64,000 nucleotides of DNA from Mycobacterium sp. 3519A (GCF_900240945.1 NZ_OESG01000014.1:2510734-2574733); one strand, 5' to 3'. Numbered from the stretch's first letter, positions 1 to 10,020 are shown. The notes: generated from the letters alone by a model not told the origin. A program made the numbers and translations.

Positions 1-2
1 CA

Positions 3-314
3 CTGACCTGGGATCAAGGCAAAGAGATGGCCAATCACGCCGCTATCGCCGCAGCGACGGAATTAGATATCTACTTCTGTGATCCGCACTCACCATGGCA
101 GCGCGGGACCAACGAGAACACCAACGGACTGCTGCGCCAATACTTTGCTAAAGGCACCGACTTGTCGATCTTCCCGGCAGACTATCTGGACTACGTCGCC
201 GCCAAGCTCAACAACCGGCCCCGGCAAACCCTGAGCTGGAAGACCCCAGCCGAAACCCTCGACGAACTACTCTCAAACCCGTCAAAACCACCCGCTGTTG
301 CAATCACAGCGTGA
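3..314 (+). mobile_element. IS30-family transposase, C-terminal fragment
   Basis: This is the C-terminal part of a DDE transposase that is cut by the left window edge; the frame is open from base 3. It has the IS30-type sequence LTWDQGKEM (second catalytic Asp) and [16 protein letters not shown] (catalytic Glu), with 33 residues between the Asp and Glu, the IS30 D(33)E spacing. Family knowledge: these enzymes cut and join insertion-sequence ends. The ORF stops 41 bp before the coaA stop codon, so the right end of the element must lie in that short gap, but I could not define the terminal inverted repeat without the left end. Whether the element is complete outside the window is unknown. Confidence 0.9.
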
Positions 315-355
315 AACCGCCCGCGAAACACGTGTCATAAGTGGCCATTCGGCGC

Positions 356-1294
356 CTACAGCTTGCGCAGCCGCAGCCTGTTGATCGCGTGGTCGGCGTC
401 TTTACGCAACACCAGCGTCGCGCGCGGGCGCGTCGGCAGGATGTTCTCGATCAGGTTGGGGCGGTTGATCGAATGCCAGATGTCGCGCGCGGCGAACACC
501 GCGGCGTCGTCGGTCAGCGTGGCGTAGTGGTGGAAGTGTGACGCCGGGTCGGCGAACGCGGTGGTCCGCAAGCCGAGAAACCGGTTGATGTACCACTGTT
601 CGATGTCCTCGATGCGCGCGTCGACGTATACCGAGAAGTCGAACAGGTCCGACACCATCAACGCCGGGCCGGTCTGTAACACGTTGAGGCCCTCGAGGAT
701 CAGGATGTCCGGATGCATCACGAGCTGCTTCTCGCCGGGCACGATGTCGTAGAGCAGATGCGAGTAGACCGGCGCGCACACCTTGTCGGCGCCCGACTTC
801 ACCGCCGTGACGAACCGCATCAGCGCGCGCCGGTCGTAACTCTCGGGGAAACCCTTGCGATGCATCAGGTTTCGGCGACCGAGTTCGGCGTTCGGATACA
901 GGAAGCCGTCGGTGGTGACGAGGTCCACCCGTGGGTGGTGTTCGAAGCGGGCCAGAAGCGCCTGCAGCACACGGGCGGTCGTGGATTTGCCGACCGCGAC
1001 GCTGCCCGCGACGCCGATGATGAACGGCACCGGCCGGTCCGGATTCTGCTGGGGCTCGCCGAGGAATTCGGCGGTCGCGGCGAACAACCGCTGGCGCGCC
1101 GCCACCTGCAGGTGGATCAACCGGGCCAGCGGCAGATAGACCTCTTCGACCTCCAGTAGGTCGAGCTTCTCGCCAAGACCCCGCAGTTGCAGCACTTCGT
1201 CTTCGGTCAGCTTCATCGGCGTCGACATGCGCAGGGCGCGCCATTGACTCCGGTCGAACTCCACGTAGGGGCTCGGCTCGCTCAGCCGCGGCAT
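356..1294 (-). CDS. coaA: Pantothenate kinase, type I
   Basis: It phosphorylates pantothenate with ATP, the first and controlling step of coenzyme A synthesis in the cytoplasm. The 312-residue product has the same length as mycobacterial CoaA and shows the Walker A motif [12 protein letters not shown] near residues 94-105, followed by the PRK/CoaA-type sequences TTDGFLYPN and RKGFPESYD. The chosen ATG gives an N-terminus ([15 protein letters not shown]) that matches the family; the frame stays open further upstream but that part is antisense to the next gene. CoaA is feedback-inhibited by CoA in other bacteria. It is divergent from the DUF885 gene with a 30-bp gap, as in the Rv1092c neighbourhood. 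Confidence 0.96.
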   Translation of the reverse strand: MPRLSEPSPYVEFDRSQWRALRMSTPMKLTEDEVLQLRGLGEKLDLLEVEEVYLPLARLIHLQVAARQRLFAATAEFLGEPQQNPDRPVPFIIGVAGSVAVGKSTTARVLQALLARFEHHPRVDLVTTDGFLYPNAELGRRNLMHRKGFPESYDRRALMRFVTAVKSGADKVCAPVYSHLLYDIVPGEKQLVMHPDILILEGLNVLQTGPALMVSDLFDFSVYVDARIEDIEQWYINRFLGLRTTAFADPASHFHHYATLTDDAAVFAARDIWHSINRPNLIENILPTRPRATLVLRKDADHAINRLRLRKL

Positions 1295-1324
1295 GGGGTC
1301 AGTCTTGCATTTAACGTTGAGGCC

Positions 1325-2515
1325 ATGGACGCGACCACCTTGATGCGGGAATATCTGCTGCTCGGCCTGCGCTTCGACCGGATCGAGGAAGGCTACGTCG
1401 ACTCCTTCACCGGCGACCCCGAGCTGCGCCAGCAGGTGGCCAACGAGCCCGCCCCCGACCCCGCCGACCTGGCGATCCAAGCCGAGCGGCTGGCCGCCGA
1501 CATCCCCGACGACCTGGAACCGGCCCGCGCCGCCTACGTCGCGGCCCATCTGCGCGCGCTGGCGTGTGCGGGCCGCAAATTCGCGGGCCAGGACGTCGGG
1601 TTCGTCGACGAGGTGCAGGCGTATTTCGACGTGCACATCGCCAAGGGCGACCCGGAGCGCTACGAACAGGCCCATCGCAAGCTCGACGACGCCCTCGGCG
1701 GCAGCGGACCGCTTGCCGAGCGGATGCAGGCCTACCGGGCCGCCGAGGAGATCCCGCCCGCCCGGCTCGAGGAGGCCATCCACGCGTTCTCCAGCGCCCT
1801 GCGCGACCGGGTGCGCGCCGAATTCCCGCTGCCCGACCGCGAGACCATCACCTACGAGGTCGTCACCGACAAACCGTGGTCGGGGTTCAACTACTACCTC
1901 GGCGACTACCGCTCGACCGTCGCCGTCAACGCCGACCTCAAGCAGCAGATGTCCAATCTGCCCCGCCTGGTCGCGCACGAGTCCTATCCCGGCCACCACA
2001 CCGAGCACTGCCGCAAGGAGGCCGGCCTCGTCGAAGGTAAGGGCCAGGCCGAGCAGACCATCTTCCTGGTGAACACGCCGCAGTGCCTGATGGCCGAGGG
2101 GCTGGCCGATCTGGCGCTGTACGCCGCGATCGGGCCGGAGTGGGGCGGCTGGGCCCGCGAGATCTACGCCGACCTCGGCCTGCGGTTCGACGGTGAGCGC
2201 GCCCAGGCGTTAGCGGACGCTGGGCACCTCCTAGCTGATGTGCGCCAGGACGCGGCGCTGATGCTGCACGACGAGCACCGCGACGTCGACGACGTGGTCG
2301 CGTTCCTCAAGCGCTGGCTGCTGGTCAACGACGAGCGCGCCCGCCAGATGCTGCGGTTCCTGTCGTCGCCGCTGTGGCGCGCCTACACCAGCACCTACGT
2401 CGAGGGGTACCGGTTGCTGCGCGGCTGGCTGGAGGCCAGGCCCGACGGCGTCAGCCTCACCGAACGGTTCGGGCGCTTGCTCGACGAGCCGCTGATTCCG
2501 TCGTCGCTGCGATAA
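1325..2515 (+). CDS. DUF885 family protein, putative zinc hydrolase
   Basis: The 396-residue protein carries HESYPGHH followed by a Glu in the [11 protein letters not shown] segment, the arrangement expected for an HExxx/GH-type zinc site of the DUF885 family. Members are generally thought to be metallo-carboxypeptidase-like; the substrate here is unknown. No signal peptide is visible, so it is probably cytoplasmic. The ATG was chosen because sequence similarity to the family begins there ([17 protein letters not shown]); an earlier start in the same frame would overlap coaA antisense. The gene is followed directly by a long stem-loop and then glyA. Confidence 0.8.
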   Translation: MDATTLMREYLLLGLRFDRIEEGYVDSFTGDPELRQQVANEPAPDPADLAIQAERLAADIPDDLEPARAAYVAAHLRALACAGRKFAGQDVGFVDEVQAYFDVHIAKGDPERYEQAHRKLDDALGGSGPLAERMQAYRAAEEIPPARLEEAIHAFSSALRDRVRAEFPLPDRETITYEVVTDKPWSGFNYYLGDYRSTVAVNADLKQQMSNLPRLVAHESYPGHHTEHCRKEAGLVEGKGQAEQTIFLVNTPQCLMAEGLADLALYAAIGPEWGGWAREIYADLGLRFDGERAQALADAGHLLADVRQDAALMLHDEHRDVDDVVAFLKRWLLVNDERARQMLRFLSSPLWRAYTSTYVEGYRLLRGWLEARPDGVSLTERFGRLLDEPLIPSSLR

Positions 2516-2519
2516 TTGT

Positions 2520-2583
2520 CGCCGAACGTGGGTTACCGTCACGCGAAACAGCGATGTGGCGTGCGTTAATCCCACATTCGGCG
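2520..2583. repeat. Long imperfect stem-loop (element A of a hairpin family)
   Basis: It begins 5 bases after the DUF885 stop codon. The outer arms 2520-2535 and 2568-2583 pair as CGCCGAAYGTGGG plus (W)TTA, and pairing continues inward to CACGC/GCGTG, giving about 25 base pairs with a few mismatches. The 14-base loop (2545-2558) reads GAAACAGCGATGTG, which resembles the loops of three other hairpins in this window. It could act as a 3' mRNA structure or terminator for DUF885; it also lies in the leader of glyA. Confidence 0.65.
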
Positions 2584-2612
2584 CCGATAGCACCGGAAAG
2601 TAGGCTGAGGCC

Positions 2613-4070
2613 ATGACTGCAGACCCCGTCACCAGCTCAGCTCCGGGTGCCGAGTACGCCGATACCGCAAGCGCCGCCTACCGTTCGATGCTGCAGATCA
2701 TCGAGTCCGTCGAGCCACGCATCGCGGCCGCGACGCGGAAAGAGCTTGCCGATCAACGTGATTCGCTCAAGCTGATCGCCAGCGAGAACTATGCCTCGCC
2801 TGCGGCGTTGCTGACCATGGGCAGCTGGCTGTCGGACAAGTACGCCGAGGGCACCATCGGGCACCGGTTCTACGCCGGCTGCCAGAACGTGGACACCGTC
2901 GAGACGGTGGCCGCGGAACACGCCCGCGAGCTGTTCGGCTCGCCGTACGCCTACGTGCAGCCGCATTCGGGCATCGACGCCAACCTCGTTGCCTACTGGG
3001 CCATCCTGGCCACCCGCGTCGAGGCGCCCGGCCTGGCCGACAAGGGCGTCAGGAACGTCAACGACCTGTCCGAGGCGGACTGGGAGGAGCTGCGCGGCAA
3101 GCTGGGTAATCAGCGGCTGCTCGGCATGTCGCTGGACGCCGGTGGCCACCTCACCCACGGATTCCGGCCCAACATCTCCGGCAAGATGTTCCACCAGCGC
3201 AGCTACGGCACCGACCCGAACACCGAGTTGCTCGACTACGACGCGCTGGCCGCGGCCGCCCGCGAGTTCAAGCCGCTGATCCTGGTCGGCGGGTACTCCG
3301 CCTATCCGCGCCGGATCAACTTCGCCAAGCTGCGCGAGATCGCCGACGAGGTGGGCGCCACCCTGATGGTCGACATGGCGCATTTCGCGGGCCTGGTCGC
3401 GGGCAAGGTGTTCACCGGCGACGAGGATCCCGTGCCGCACGCCCACGTCACCACGACCACCACGCACAAGTCGCTGCGGGGTCCGCGTGGCGGGCTGGTG
3501 CTCGCCACCGCCGAGTACTCCGACGCGGTCGACAAGGGCTGCCCAATGGTGTTGGGCGGACCGCTGTCTCACGTGATGGCGGCCAAGGCCGTCGCATTGG
3601 CGGAGGCGCGTCAACCCGCGTTCCAGGCCTACGCGCAGCGCGTCGCCGACAACGCCAAGGCGCTCGCCGACGGCTTCCTCAAACGCGGTGCCCGCCTGGT
3701 CACCGGCGGCACCGACAACCACATCGTGCTGCTCGACGTGTCGTCGTTCGGGCTGACCGGCCGCCAGGCCGAGTCGGCGCTGCTGGACTCCGGCGTCGTC
3801 ACCAACCGCAACTCGATCCCGGCCGACCCCAATGGCGCCTGGTACACCAGCGGCATCCGGTTGGGCACGCCGGCGCTGACCACGCGCGGCTTCGGACCCG
3901 ACGACTTCGACCGAGTCGCCGAACTGATGGTCGAGGTGCTGTCCAACACGCAACCGGAGGGCACGTCGAAGGCCAAGTACAAGTTGGCCGACGGCACCGC
4001 CGAACGGGTGCACGCCGGTGCGGCCGAGTTGCTGACCGCCAACCCGCTGTATCCCGGACTGACGCTGTAA
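2613..4070 (+). CDS. glyA: Serine hydroxymethyltransferase, long form
   Basis: It interconverts serine and glycine while loading one-carbon units on tetrahydrofolate, using pyridoxal phosphate. The 485-residue protein retains LIASENYAS, the substrate/folate region, and the PLP lysine in [10 protein letters not shown] (about residue 286). It is about 60 residues longer than the standard enzyme, with an N-terminal extension and an insertion near residues 130-165 ([13 protein letters not shown] region). This long type is known from other Actinobacteria. The ATG follows 97 bp of leader carrying the element A stem-loop. A second, standard glyA follows 79 bp downstream, so the pair may be co-transcribed. 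Division of labour between the two is not evident from sequence. Confidence 0.93.
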   Translation: MTADPVTSSAPGAEYADTASAAYRSMLQIIESVEPRIAAATRKELADQRDSLKLIASENYASPAALLTMGSWLSDKYAEGTIGHRFYAGCQNVDTVETVAAEHARELFGSPYAYVQPHSGIDANLVAYWAILATRVEAPGLADKGVRNVNDLSEADWEELRGKLGNQRLLGMSLDAGGHLTHGFRPNISGKMFHQRSYGTDPNTELLDYDALAAAAREFKPLILVGGYSAYPRRINFAKLREIADEVGATLMVDMAHFAGLVAGKVFTGDEDPVPHAHVTTTTTHKSLRGPRGGLVLATAEYSDAVDKGCPMVLGGPLSHVMAAKAVALAEARQPAFQAYAQRVADNAKALADGFLKRGARLVTGGTDNHIVLLDVSSFGLTGRQAESALLDSGVVTNRNSIPADPNGAWYTSGIRLGTPALTTRGFGPDDFDRVAELMVEVLSNTQPEGTSKAKYKLADGTAERVHAGAAELLTANPLYPGLTL

Positions 4071-4149
4071 AGACGTAGCCCCCAAATCGGCGCGTGTGCG
4101 TGTCACACTCGCCGCCGTGACCGCGACAGCTGAGCTTTTTACGTCCGTC

Positions 4150-5424
4150 ATGGCCGCGCCGCTGGGCGATGTCGATCCTGAGATCGCGCAGTTGTTGGGC
4201 AGGGAACTGGGCCGTCAACGCGACACGCTGGAGATGATCGCGTCGGAAAACTTCGCGCCGCGCGCGGTGTTGCAGTTGCAGGGCAGCGTGCTGACCAACA
4301 AGTACGCAGAAGGGCTGCCGGGCCGCCGGTACTACGGGGGCTGCGAGCACGTCGACGCGATCGAGAACGTCGCGCGTGACCGCGCCAAGGCGTTGTTCGG
4401 TGCCGAATTCGCCAATGTGCAACCGCATTCCGGTGCGCAGGCCAATGCCGCTGTGCTGGCCGCGCTGATGGCGCCCGGTGAGCGGTTGCTCGGCCTCGAC
4501 CTCGCCAACGGTGGACACCTGACGCACGGTATGAAGCTGAACTTCTCCGGCAAGGTGTATGAAAGTGGTTGCTACGGAGTCGATCCCGCGTCAGGTCTGA
4601 TCGACATGGACGCAGTGCGGGCACACGCCAAGGAGTTTCGGCCCCGGGTCCTGATCGCCGGGTGGTCGGCGTATCCGCGCACGCTGGACTTCGCGGCGTT
4701 CCGATCGGTCGCCGACGAGGTCGGTGCGCACCTGTGGGTGGACATGGCGCATTTCGCGGGACTGGTCGCCGCGGGCCTGCACCCGTCACCGGTGCCGCAC
4801 GCCGATCTGGTGTCGACGACCGTGCACAAGACGCTGGGTGGTGCCCGGTCGGGGTTGATCCTGGGCAAGCAGCGGTTAGCCAAGGCCGTCAACTCGGCGG
4901 TGTTTCCCGGCACGCAGGGCGGGCCCGCCATGCAGGTGGTCGCCGCCAAGGCCGTCACGTTCAAGATCGCGGGGACGGCGGAGTTCGCCGAACGCCAGCG
5001 GCGCACCCTCTCGGGTGCCCGTGTCGTCGCCGACCGACTGCTGGGCGCCGACGTCGCCCGCGCAGGCGTGCGGATCGTCACCGGCGGCACCGACGTACAC
5101 CTGGTGCTGGTCGACCTGCGCGACTCGCCGCTGGACGGCAAGACCGCCGAAGACCTGCTCCACGACGTCGGCATCACGGTCAACCGCAACGCCGTGCCCA
5201 ACGACCCGCGGCCACCGATGGTCACGTCGGGCCTGCGGATCGGCACGTCAGCGTTGGCGACCCGCGGATTCAGCGATGCCGAGTTCGCCGAGGTGGCCGA
5301 CGTGATTGCTGCGGCGCTGACGCAGACCGCCGACGTTTCGGCACTGGCCGCGCGGGTTCGCCGGCTGGCCGCCGAGTTTCCCCTCTACGAGGGTCTGGAG
5401 GACTGGGAACTGCACGGACGGTGA
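4150..5424 (+). CDS. glyA: Serine hydroxymethyltransferase (GlyA1 type)
   Basis: This is the standard-length enzyme (424 residues), closely matching mycobacterial GlyA1 (Rv1093 position). It shows LEMIASENF, the tetrahydrofolate and substrate residues, and the PLP lysine in [10 protein letters not shown] near residue 227. The start at ATG 4150 was chosen because [16 protein letters not shown] matches the GlyA1 N-terminus; upstream GTG codons at 4096 and 4117 are in frame and cannot be excluded. It supplies glycine and methylene-tetrahydrofolate in the cytoplasm. Together with the preceding long-form gene it makes two SHMTs in tandem, whereas M. tuberculosis has one at this locus. Confidence 0.95.
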   Translation: MAAPLGDVDPEIAQLLGRELGRQRDTLEMIASENFAPRAVLQLQGSVLTNKYAEGLPGRRYYGGCEHVDAIENVARDRAKALFGAEFANVQPHSGAQANAAVLAALMAPGERLLGLDLANGGHLTHGMKLNFSGKVYESGCYGVDPASGLIDMDAVRAHAKEFRPRVLIAGWSAYPRTLDFAAFRSVADEVGAHLWVDMAHFAGLVAAGLHPSPVPHADLVSTTVHKTLGGARSGLILGKQRLAKAVNSAVFPGTQGGPAMQVVAAKAVTFKIAGTAEFAERQRRTLSGARVVADRLLGADVARAGVRIVTGGTDVHLVLVDLRDSPLDGKTAEDLLHDVGITVNRNAVPNDPRPPMVTSGLRIGTSALATRGFSDAEFAEVADVIAAALTQTADVSALAARVRRLAAEFPLYEGLEDWELHGR

Positions 5425-5450
5425 CACGCCAGGCCCGATTTCAGGAAATG

Positions 5451-5467
5451 TGTGAACTCGGGTTACA
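5451..5467. promoter_or_regulatory. Imperfect palindrome upstream of desA2 (candidate MadR/TetR operator)
   Basis: TGTGAAC-TCG-GGTTACA forms an inverted repeat with 5 of 7 half-site positions matching, ending 9 bases before the desA2 ATG. Established knowledge: desA1 and desA2 of mycobacteria are repressed by the TetR-type regulator MadR through a palindrome in their promoters. Assigning this particular palindrome to MadR is inference from position and form. Confidence 0.45.
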
Positions 5468-5476
5468 GTTACTTTC

Positions 5477-6298
5477 ATGGCACAGAAACCTGTAGCTAAT
5501 GCGTTGATACTCGAGCTCGAGCCGGTCGTCGCGCGCGAGCTGCGGCGCCACATCGATTCCGAGGACCTGTGGTACGCCCACGACTATGTGCCGTTCGAAC
5601 AGGGCGAGAACTTCGCCTTCCTCGGCGGCCGCGACTGGGATCCGTCGCAGGTCACGTTGCCCAAGACGATCACCGACGCCCTCGAGATCCTGCTGATCAC
5701 CAAGGACAACCTCGCCGGCTACCACCGCGAGTTCGTGTTCAGCTTCATCCTGGAGAACAAGTGGGGCCGCTGGCTCGGCCGCTGGACCGCCGAGGAGCAC
5801 CTGCACGCCATCGCGCTGCGCAACTATCTCGTCGTCACCCGCGAGATCGATCCGGCCGCCAATGAGGACGTGCGCGTCGAGCACGTGATGAAGGGCTACC
5901 GCGCCGACACGTACACCCAGATCGAGCGCCTGGTGTTCATGACGTTCTTCGAGCGTGAGCACGCCGTGTTCTGCCGCAATCTCGAAGCCCAGATCACCGA
6001 GCCGGTGTTGAAAGGCCTGATCGGTCGCATCGCCCGCGACGAGGAGCGCCACGAAGAGTTCTTCGCCAACCTGGTGACCCACTGCCTTGGCTACAGCCGC
6101 GAGGAGACCGTCGAGGCGATCGCGCGCCGCGCGGCGGAACTCGACGTGGTGGGCGGCGACATCGACGCGTACAAGGACAAGGTGGCCACGGTCGCCGAGG
6201 CCGGCATCTTCACCAAGGAGCAACTGCGCCAGGTGATCGCCGACCGCATCATTGCGTGGGGCCTTGCGGACGAACCGTCGCTGAAGCAGTTCGTCTGA
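5477..6298 (+). CDS. desA2: Acyl-ACP desaturase DesA2
   Basis: A soluble fatty acid desaturase-like di-iron protein, taking part in desaturation of meromycolic acid precursors. The 273-residue product has the two di-iron motifs, EEHLH near residue 106 and DEERHEEFF near residue 188, and matches the length and position of Rv1094. The ATG follows closely on a palindrome with no clear Shine-Dalgarno sequence, so a very short or leaderless mRNA is possible. Known of the family: DesA2 is essential for normal mycolates in mycobacteria. It is transcribed alone or with glyA (52-bp gap). Confidence 0.95.
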   Translation: MAQKPVANALILELEPVVARELRRHIDSEDLWYAHDYVPFEQGENFAFLGGRDWDPSQVTLPKTITDALEILLITKDNLAGYHREFVFSFILENKWGRWLGRWTAEEHLHAIALRNYLVVTREIDPAANEDVRVEHVMKGYRADTYTQIERLVFMTFFEREHAVFCRNLEAQITEPVLKGLIGRIARDEERHEEFFANLVTHCLGYSREETVEAIARRAAELDVVGGDIDAYKDKVATVAEAGIFTKEQLRQVIADRIIAWGLADEPSLKQFV

Positions 6299-6389
6299 CG
6301 CGTTAGCTTCATAGCGGCACCGGCGGCGACATTAGCTACGGCGCGCCTGCACGGCGCGAACCGCGAAGCGAGAGTAGCGTCGTTTCTCG

Positions 6390-6533
6390 ATGGCTAGCGA
6401 CATGCTCTGCTATCCGGGCGGTACCGATCGTTTCGATCACGAGAGGACCGGCCCCGGTCCTGGTACCGCAGCGTCCGCCGAAGTGTTCGTGCGGGGCCGC
6501 ATGAATTCCCTCGCCTCGAGGAGCGCTACGTGA
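6390..6533 (+). CDS. phoAT: Small ORF overlapping phoH2, candidate PhoAT antitoxin
   Basis: This 47-codon ORF starts at ATG 6390, just after an in-frame stop, and its TGA overlaps the phoH2 GTG in a 4-base GTGA junction, implying translational coupling. Established knowledge: in mycobacteria phoH2 is preceded by an overlapping small gene, phoAT, proposed as its antitoxin. The product (begins [11 protein letters not shown], ends SLASRSAT) is Gly/Pro-rich in the middle and has no recognised domain. Calling it phoAT rests on position and overlap rather than on sequence similarity that I can demonstrate. The Shine-Dalgarno sequence GAGGAG for phoH2 lies inside its 3' end. Confidence 0.6.
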   Translation: MASDMLCYPGGTDRFDHERTGPGPGTAASAEVFVRGRMNSLASRSAT

Positions 6534-7843
6534 CCAAAACTACCGTCCGGACCTATGTGCTCGACACCTCCGTGCTGCTGTCCGACCCCTGGGCCGCAAC
6601 CAGGTTCGCCGAACACGAAGTGGTGGTCCCGTTGGTGGTGATCAGCGAACTGGAAGCCAAGCGGCATCACCACGAGCTCGGCTGGTTCGCCAGGCAGGCA
6701 CTGCGGATGTTCGACGATCTGCGGCTCGAGCACGGACGGCTGGATCAGCCGATTCCTGTTGGGACGCAAGGCGGTACGCTGCATGTCGAGCTGAACCACA
6801 GTGATCCGACGGTGCTGCCCGCCGGCTTCCGCAATGAGAGCAACGATGCGCGGATCCTGACGGTCGCGGCCAACCTCGCCGCCGAGGGCAAGCGAGTCAC
6901 GTTGGTCAGCAAGGACATTCCGCTGCGCGTGAAGGCAGGCGCCGTCGGCCTCACCGCCGACGAGTACCACGCTCAGGACGTCATCACGTCGGGCTGGACC
7001 GGCATGGACGAGATCGAACTGACGCCTGGCGACATCGACAAGCTGTACGCCGACGGCGAAATCGACTCGGAAACGGCACGTAATCTCCCGTGCCACACCG
7101 GAGTTCGGCTGTTGGGCGGCAGCTCGCATGCATTGGGCCGGGTCAACGCCGAGAAGCGGATTCAGCTGGTGCGCGGGGACCGTGAGGTGTTCGGGTTGCG
7201 CGGCCGTTCCGCGGAGCAGCGGGTGGCGCTGGATCTGCTGCTCGACGAGTCCATCGGCATCGTGTCGCTCGGCGGCAAGGCGGGTACCGGTAAGTCCGCG
7301 CTGGCGCTGTGCGCCGGTCTGGAGGCGGTGCTGGAACGCCGAACGCACCGCAAGGTCGTCGTGTTCCGGCCGCTTTACGCGGTCGGCGGGCAGGACCTCG
7401 GCTACCTACCCGGCAGCGAGAGCGAGAAGATGGGCCCGTGGGCGCAGGCCGTCTTCGACACCCTCGAAGGGTTGGCCAGTCCGGCGGTGCTCGAAGAGGT
7501 GCTCTCCCGCGGCATGCTCGAGGTGCTGCCGCTGACCCACATTCGCGGCCGGTCGCTGCACGACTCGTTCGTGATCGTCGACGAGGCCCAGTCGCTGGAA
7601 CGCAATGTGCTGCTGACCGTGCTGTCCCGGTTGGGCGCCGGATCGCGGGTGGTGCTCACCCACGACGTCGCCCAGCGCGACAATTTGCGGGTCGGCAGGC
7701 ACGACGGCGTCGCCGCGGTGATCGAGAAGCTCAAGGGCCATCCGCTGTTCGCCCACATCACGCTGCTGCGCAGTGAGCGCTCGCCGATCGCGGCGCTGGT
7801 CACCGAGATGCTCGAGGAGATCAGTCCGGGCGCCCTGCCCTGA
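6530..7843 (+). CDS. phoH2: PhoH2: PIN-domain RNase fused to PhoH ATPase
   Basis: A 437-residue sequence-specific RNA helicase/RNase. The N-terminal PIN domain (about 1-150) shows [18 protein letters not shown] and NDARIL acidic residues for metal binding. The C-terminal PhoH ATPase has Walker [13 protein letters not shown] near residue 248 and Walker B FVIVDEAQ. It matches Rv1095 almost throughout. Start GTG 6530 is preceded by GAGGAG at 7-base spacing and overlaps the small upstream ORF. In mycobacteria this protein unwinds and cleaves RNA and is treated as the toxin half of a type II-like pair. Confidence 0.95.
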   Translation: MTKTTVRTYVLDTSVLLSDPWAATRFAEHEVVVPLVVISELEAKRHHHELGWFARQALRMFDDLRLEHGRLDQPIPVGTQGGTLHVELNHSDPTVLPAGFRNESNDARILTVAANLAAEGKRVTLVSKDIPLRVKAGAVGLTADEYHAQDVITSGWTGMDEIELTPGDIDKLYADGEIDSETARNLPCHTGVRLLGGSSHALGRVNAEKRIQLVRGDREVFGLRGRSAEQRVALDLLLDESIGIVSLGGKAGTGKSALALCAGLEAVLERRTHRKVVVFRPLYAVGGQDLGYLPGSESEKMGPWAQAVFDTLEGLASPAVLEEVLSRGMLEVLPLTHIRGRSLHDSFVIVDEAQSLERNVLLTVLSRLGAGSRVVLTHDVAQRDNLRVGRHDGVAAVIEKLKGHPLFAHITLLRSERSPIAALVTEMLEEISPGALP

Positions 7844-7847
7844 TCGC

Positions 7848-7896
7848 GATTAGTGGAGCCGCAGCCGCGGTCGGCGCGGTTCAGGCTCCTCATATC
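7848..7896 (+). terminator. Stem-loop after phoH2, possible terminator
   Basis: The arms 7848-7860 and 7884-7896 pair at 10 of 13 positions (GGAGCC/GGCTCC core), separated by a GC-rich 23-base loop. It begins 4 bases after the phoH2 stop. There is no T-tract, as is common for mycobacterial terminators. Confidence 0.35.
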
Positions 7897-7917
7897 ACCA
7901 ATCGGTAGGCTGCTTGC

Positions 7918-8799
7918 GTGCCGAAGCGACCCGACAGCCAGGGCTGGCGGTATGCCAGAACCGTTCTGGGCGTGTCCGCGGCCGCCGCGGTGCTGATCAT
8001 CGGCAGCCTCACCGGGCATATCCGCAAGGCGGGCGCGGAGGACGTCGACTGCTCGAAGGTGAAGTGTGTGGCGCTGACGTTCGACGACGGGCCGAGCCCC
8101 TACACCGACCGGCTACTGCAGATTCTCAAGGACAACGGCGCGAAGGCGACGTTCTTCCTGATCGGCAACAAGGTCGCGGCCAACCCCGCGGGTGCCAAGC
8201 GCATCGCCGAGGCCGGCATGGAGGTGGGCAACCACACCTGGGAGCACCCCAACATGACGACCATCCCGCCGGAGGACATCCCGAGTCAGATCTCCAAGGC
8301 CAACGACGCCATCCAGGCCGCGACGGGCCAGCGGCCCAAACTGATGCGTACCGCGGGCGGGCTGATCAACGACAAGGTGTTGGCGGCCGCCAAAGCCCAG
8401 GGCATGGCCGACATCAACTGGGACGTGATCCCGTTCGACTGGGCGAATGACTCCAACACCGGTGCGACGCGCTACATGCTGATGACGCAGATCAAACCGC
8501 ACTCGGTGGTGTTGTTCCACGACACCTACTCCAGCACAGTCGATCTGGTCTACCAGTTCATTCCTGTGTTGCGGCGCAACGGTTACCACATGGTGACTGT
8601 GAGCCAGATGGTCGGACCGCGGGAGCCGGGCACCAGCTACGGCAGCCGCGAAAACGGCCCGCCGGTCAACGATCTGATGGACATCCCGCCCGCCGAGATT
8701 CCGACGCTGCCGCCGACGCCGTCGCCCGCGCCGATGCCGAATTTCCCGATCCGCGACATCGAGGGCGCCAATTCCGGCGGCGTGAACAACGGCGCCTGA
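7918..8799 (+). CDS. Secreted polysaccharide deacetylase (NodB domain)
   Basis: The 293-residue protein has a basic N-terminus and a hydrophobic segment (about 18-35, VLGVSAAAAVLIIGSLTGH), so it is exported or membrane-anchored. The NodB homology domain follows: LTFDDGPSP carries the catalytic Asp pair, and NHTWEHPNMT gives the metal-binding HxxxH. The C-terminal tail is Pro-rich (PPAEIPTLPPTPSPAPMP). It corresponds to Rv1096. Likely role: N-deacetylation of peptidoglycan amino sugars, which affects lysozyme sensitivity; the exact substrate is inferred from the family. Start GTG 7918 gives the expected signal; the antiporter gene follows after 12 bp. Confidence 0.9.
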   Translation: MPKRPDSQGWRYARTVLGVSAAAAVLIIGSLTGHIRKAGAEDVDCSKVKCVALTFDDGPSPYTDRLLQILKDNGAKATFFLIGNKVAANPAGAKRIAEAGMEVGNHTWEHPNMTTIPPEDIPSQISKANDAIQAATGQRPKLMRTAGGLINDKVLAAAKAQGMADINWDVIPFDWANDSNTGATRYMLMTQIKPHSVVLFHDTYSSTVDLVYQFIPVLRRNGYHMVTVSQMVGPREPGTSYGSRENGPPVNDLMDIPPAEIPTLPPTPSPAPMPNFPIRDIEGANSGGVNNGA

Positions 8800-8811
8800 G
8801 TAGGGGACGAA

Positions 8812-10020
8812 GTGCGCACCGACACGGCGTTCGTGCTCACCCTCCTGGTGTTGTGTTACGCGGTCGTCTCGGGCTTGGTCCGGCGGTGGTACATCGCCCC
8901 GGCGCTGATCTTCGTCGGGTTCGGAATGGCGTTGGGCCCGTTCGGCTTCGGCGTGATCGACGTCGGGACGCACGCCACCGGTTTCACCGTGGTGGCCCAA
9001 CTGGCGTTGACCGTGATCCTGTTTCAGCAGGCCGCCATGCTCGACCTGCCGTCCATCGTGCGCCGCGGCCACGTCACATTCCGGCTGTTGGTGTTCGGCA
9101 CACCGCTGTCCATCGTCCTCGGCACAGTGATCGCGCTGCAGGTGATGCCGGTGATGCCGTTGTGGGAGGCCGTATGTCTTGCGGCCATCGTGGTGCCGAC
9201 GGAAGTCGCATTGATCGACGCGCTGCTCGACGACCGTCGCATCCCGGAGCGCGTCCGCCACGCACTGTCGGTGGAGAGCGGGTGCTCGGACGGGATCGCG
9301 TTGGCGGCGATGCTGGCAGCCGTCGCCCTGGCCTCTGAGCAGAACGATCCCGACCCCGGTCGATGGGGATGGTTCGCGGTGCGCACCGAGGGCGTCTCGC
9401 TGATCGTGGGTCTTGGCATCGGCGTGCTCGGCGGCCTGGTGATCGCCAGGTCACTGCAGCGCGGCTGGATGAGCGACACCTGGGCTCAACTGGCGACCGT
9501 CGCATTGGCGTTGATCTGCTTCGAGGTCGGAGAACGGTTGCACGGCAGCGGATTCGTCGCGGCCTTCGCGGGCGGCCTGGCGTACTCGATGGTGGTGCGG
9601 CGGGCCGATTCGCAGATCCCGACGCAGGTTACCGAAGCCACCGGTCAGCTACTCGAGTTGATGGTGTTCGCGATGTTCGGCAGCTACGCGGTGTTCGTCG
9701 GGTGGCGCGACGCGGACTGGCGGGTGGTGGTGTTCGCGGTGCTCGCGCTGCTCGCGGTGCGACTGGTCGCGGTGTCCACCGTGCTGATCGGCACCGACAT
9801 GCCGGCTCGCGACAGGCTGTTCGTCGGCTGGTTCGGACCGCGCGGCATCGGCACCTTGGTGCTCGGGCTGCTGATGGTCGAGCGGGGCGAGATCGAGCAA
9901 CTGGCGACCATCACGCAGGCGGTCGTCGTCACCGTCACCGTCAGCCTCGTGGTGCACAGTTTGACCGCACCGCTCGGCATCCGGATGTGGCCGGCTAGCG
10001 CGGCGGCGCGTGAACCGTGA
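8812..10020 (+). CDS. Monovalent cation/proton antiporter (CPA family)
   Basis: A 402-residue polytopic membrane protein with about eleven hydrophobic segments from residue 6 onward. It has the CPA-type acidic region in AIVVPTEVALIDALL and ESGCSDGIAL, and the conserved WFGPRGIGTLVLGLL near residue 340. It is expected to exchange Na+ or K+ for protons across the plasma membrane; ion preference cannot be read from the sequence. GTG start, 12 bp after the deacetylase, so the two are probably co-transcribed. Its 3' end overlaps the converging metallophosphoesterase gene by 26 bp. Confidence 0.88.
   Translation: MRTDTAFVLTLLVLCYAVVSGLVRRWYIAPALIFVGFGMALGPFGFGVIDVGTHATGFTVVAQLALTVILFQQAAMLDLPSIVRRGHVTFRLLVFGTPLSIVLGTVIALQVMPVMPLWEAVCLAAIVVPTEVALIDALLDDRRIPERVRHALSVESGCSDGIALAAMLAAVALASEQNDPDPGRWGWFAVRTEGVSLIVGLGIGVLGGLVIARSLQRGWMSDTWAQLATVALALICFEVGERLHGSGFVAAFAGGLAYSMVVRRADSQIPTQVTEATGQLLELMVFAMFGSYAVFVGWRDADWRVVVFAVLALLAVRLVAVSTVLIGTDMPARDRLFVGWFGPRGIGTLVLGLLMVERGEIEQLATITQAVVVTVTVSLVVHSLTAPLGIRMWPASAAAREP

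Noticed and set aside
2637..4151. 504-codon minus-strand ORF opposite glyA
   Set aside because: It has shadow composition (rich in Gly, Val, Arg, His) and no domain; the SHMT frame is certain.
6299..6389. Candidate fifth hairpin of the conserved-loop family
   Set aside because: The stem is only 9 bp with a 4-base bulge, and the loop match (GCGAAGCGAGAGTAG) is too weak.
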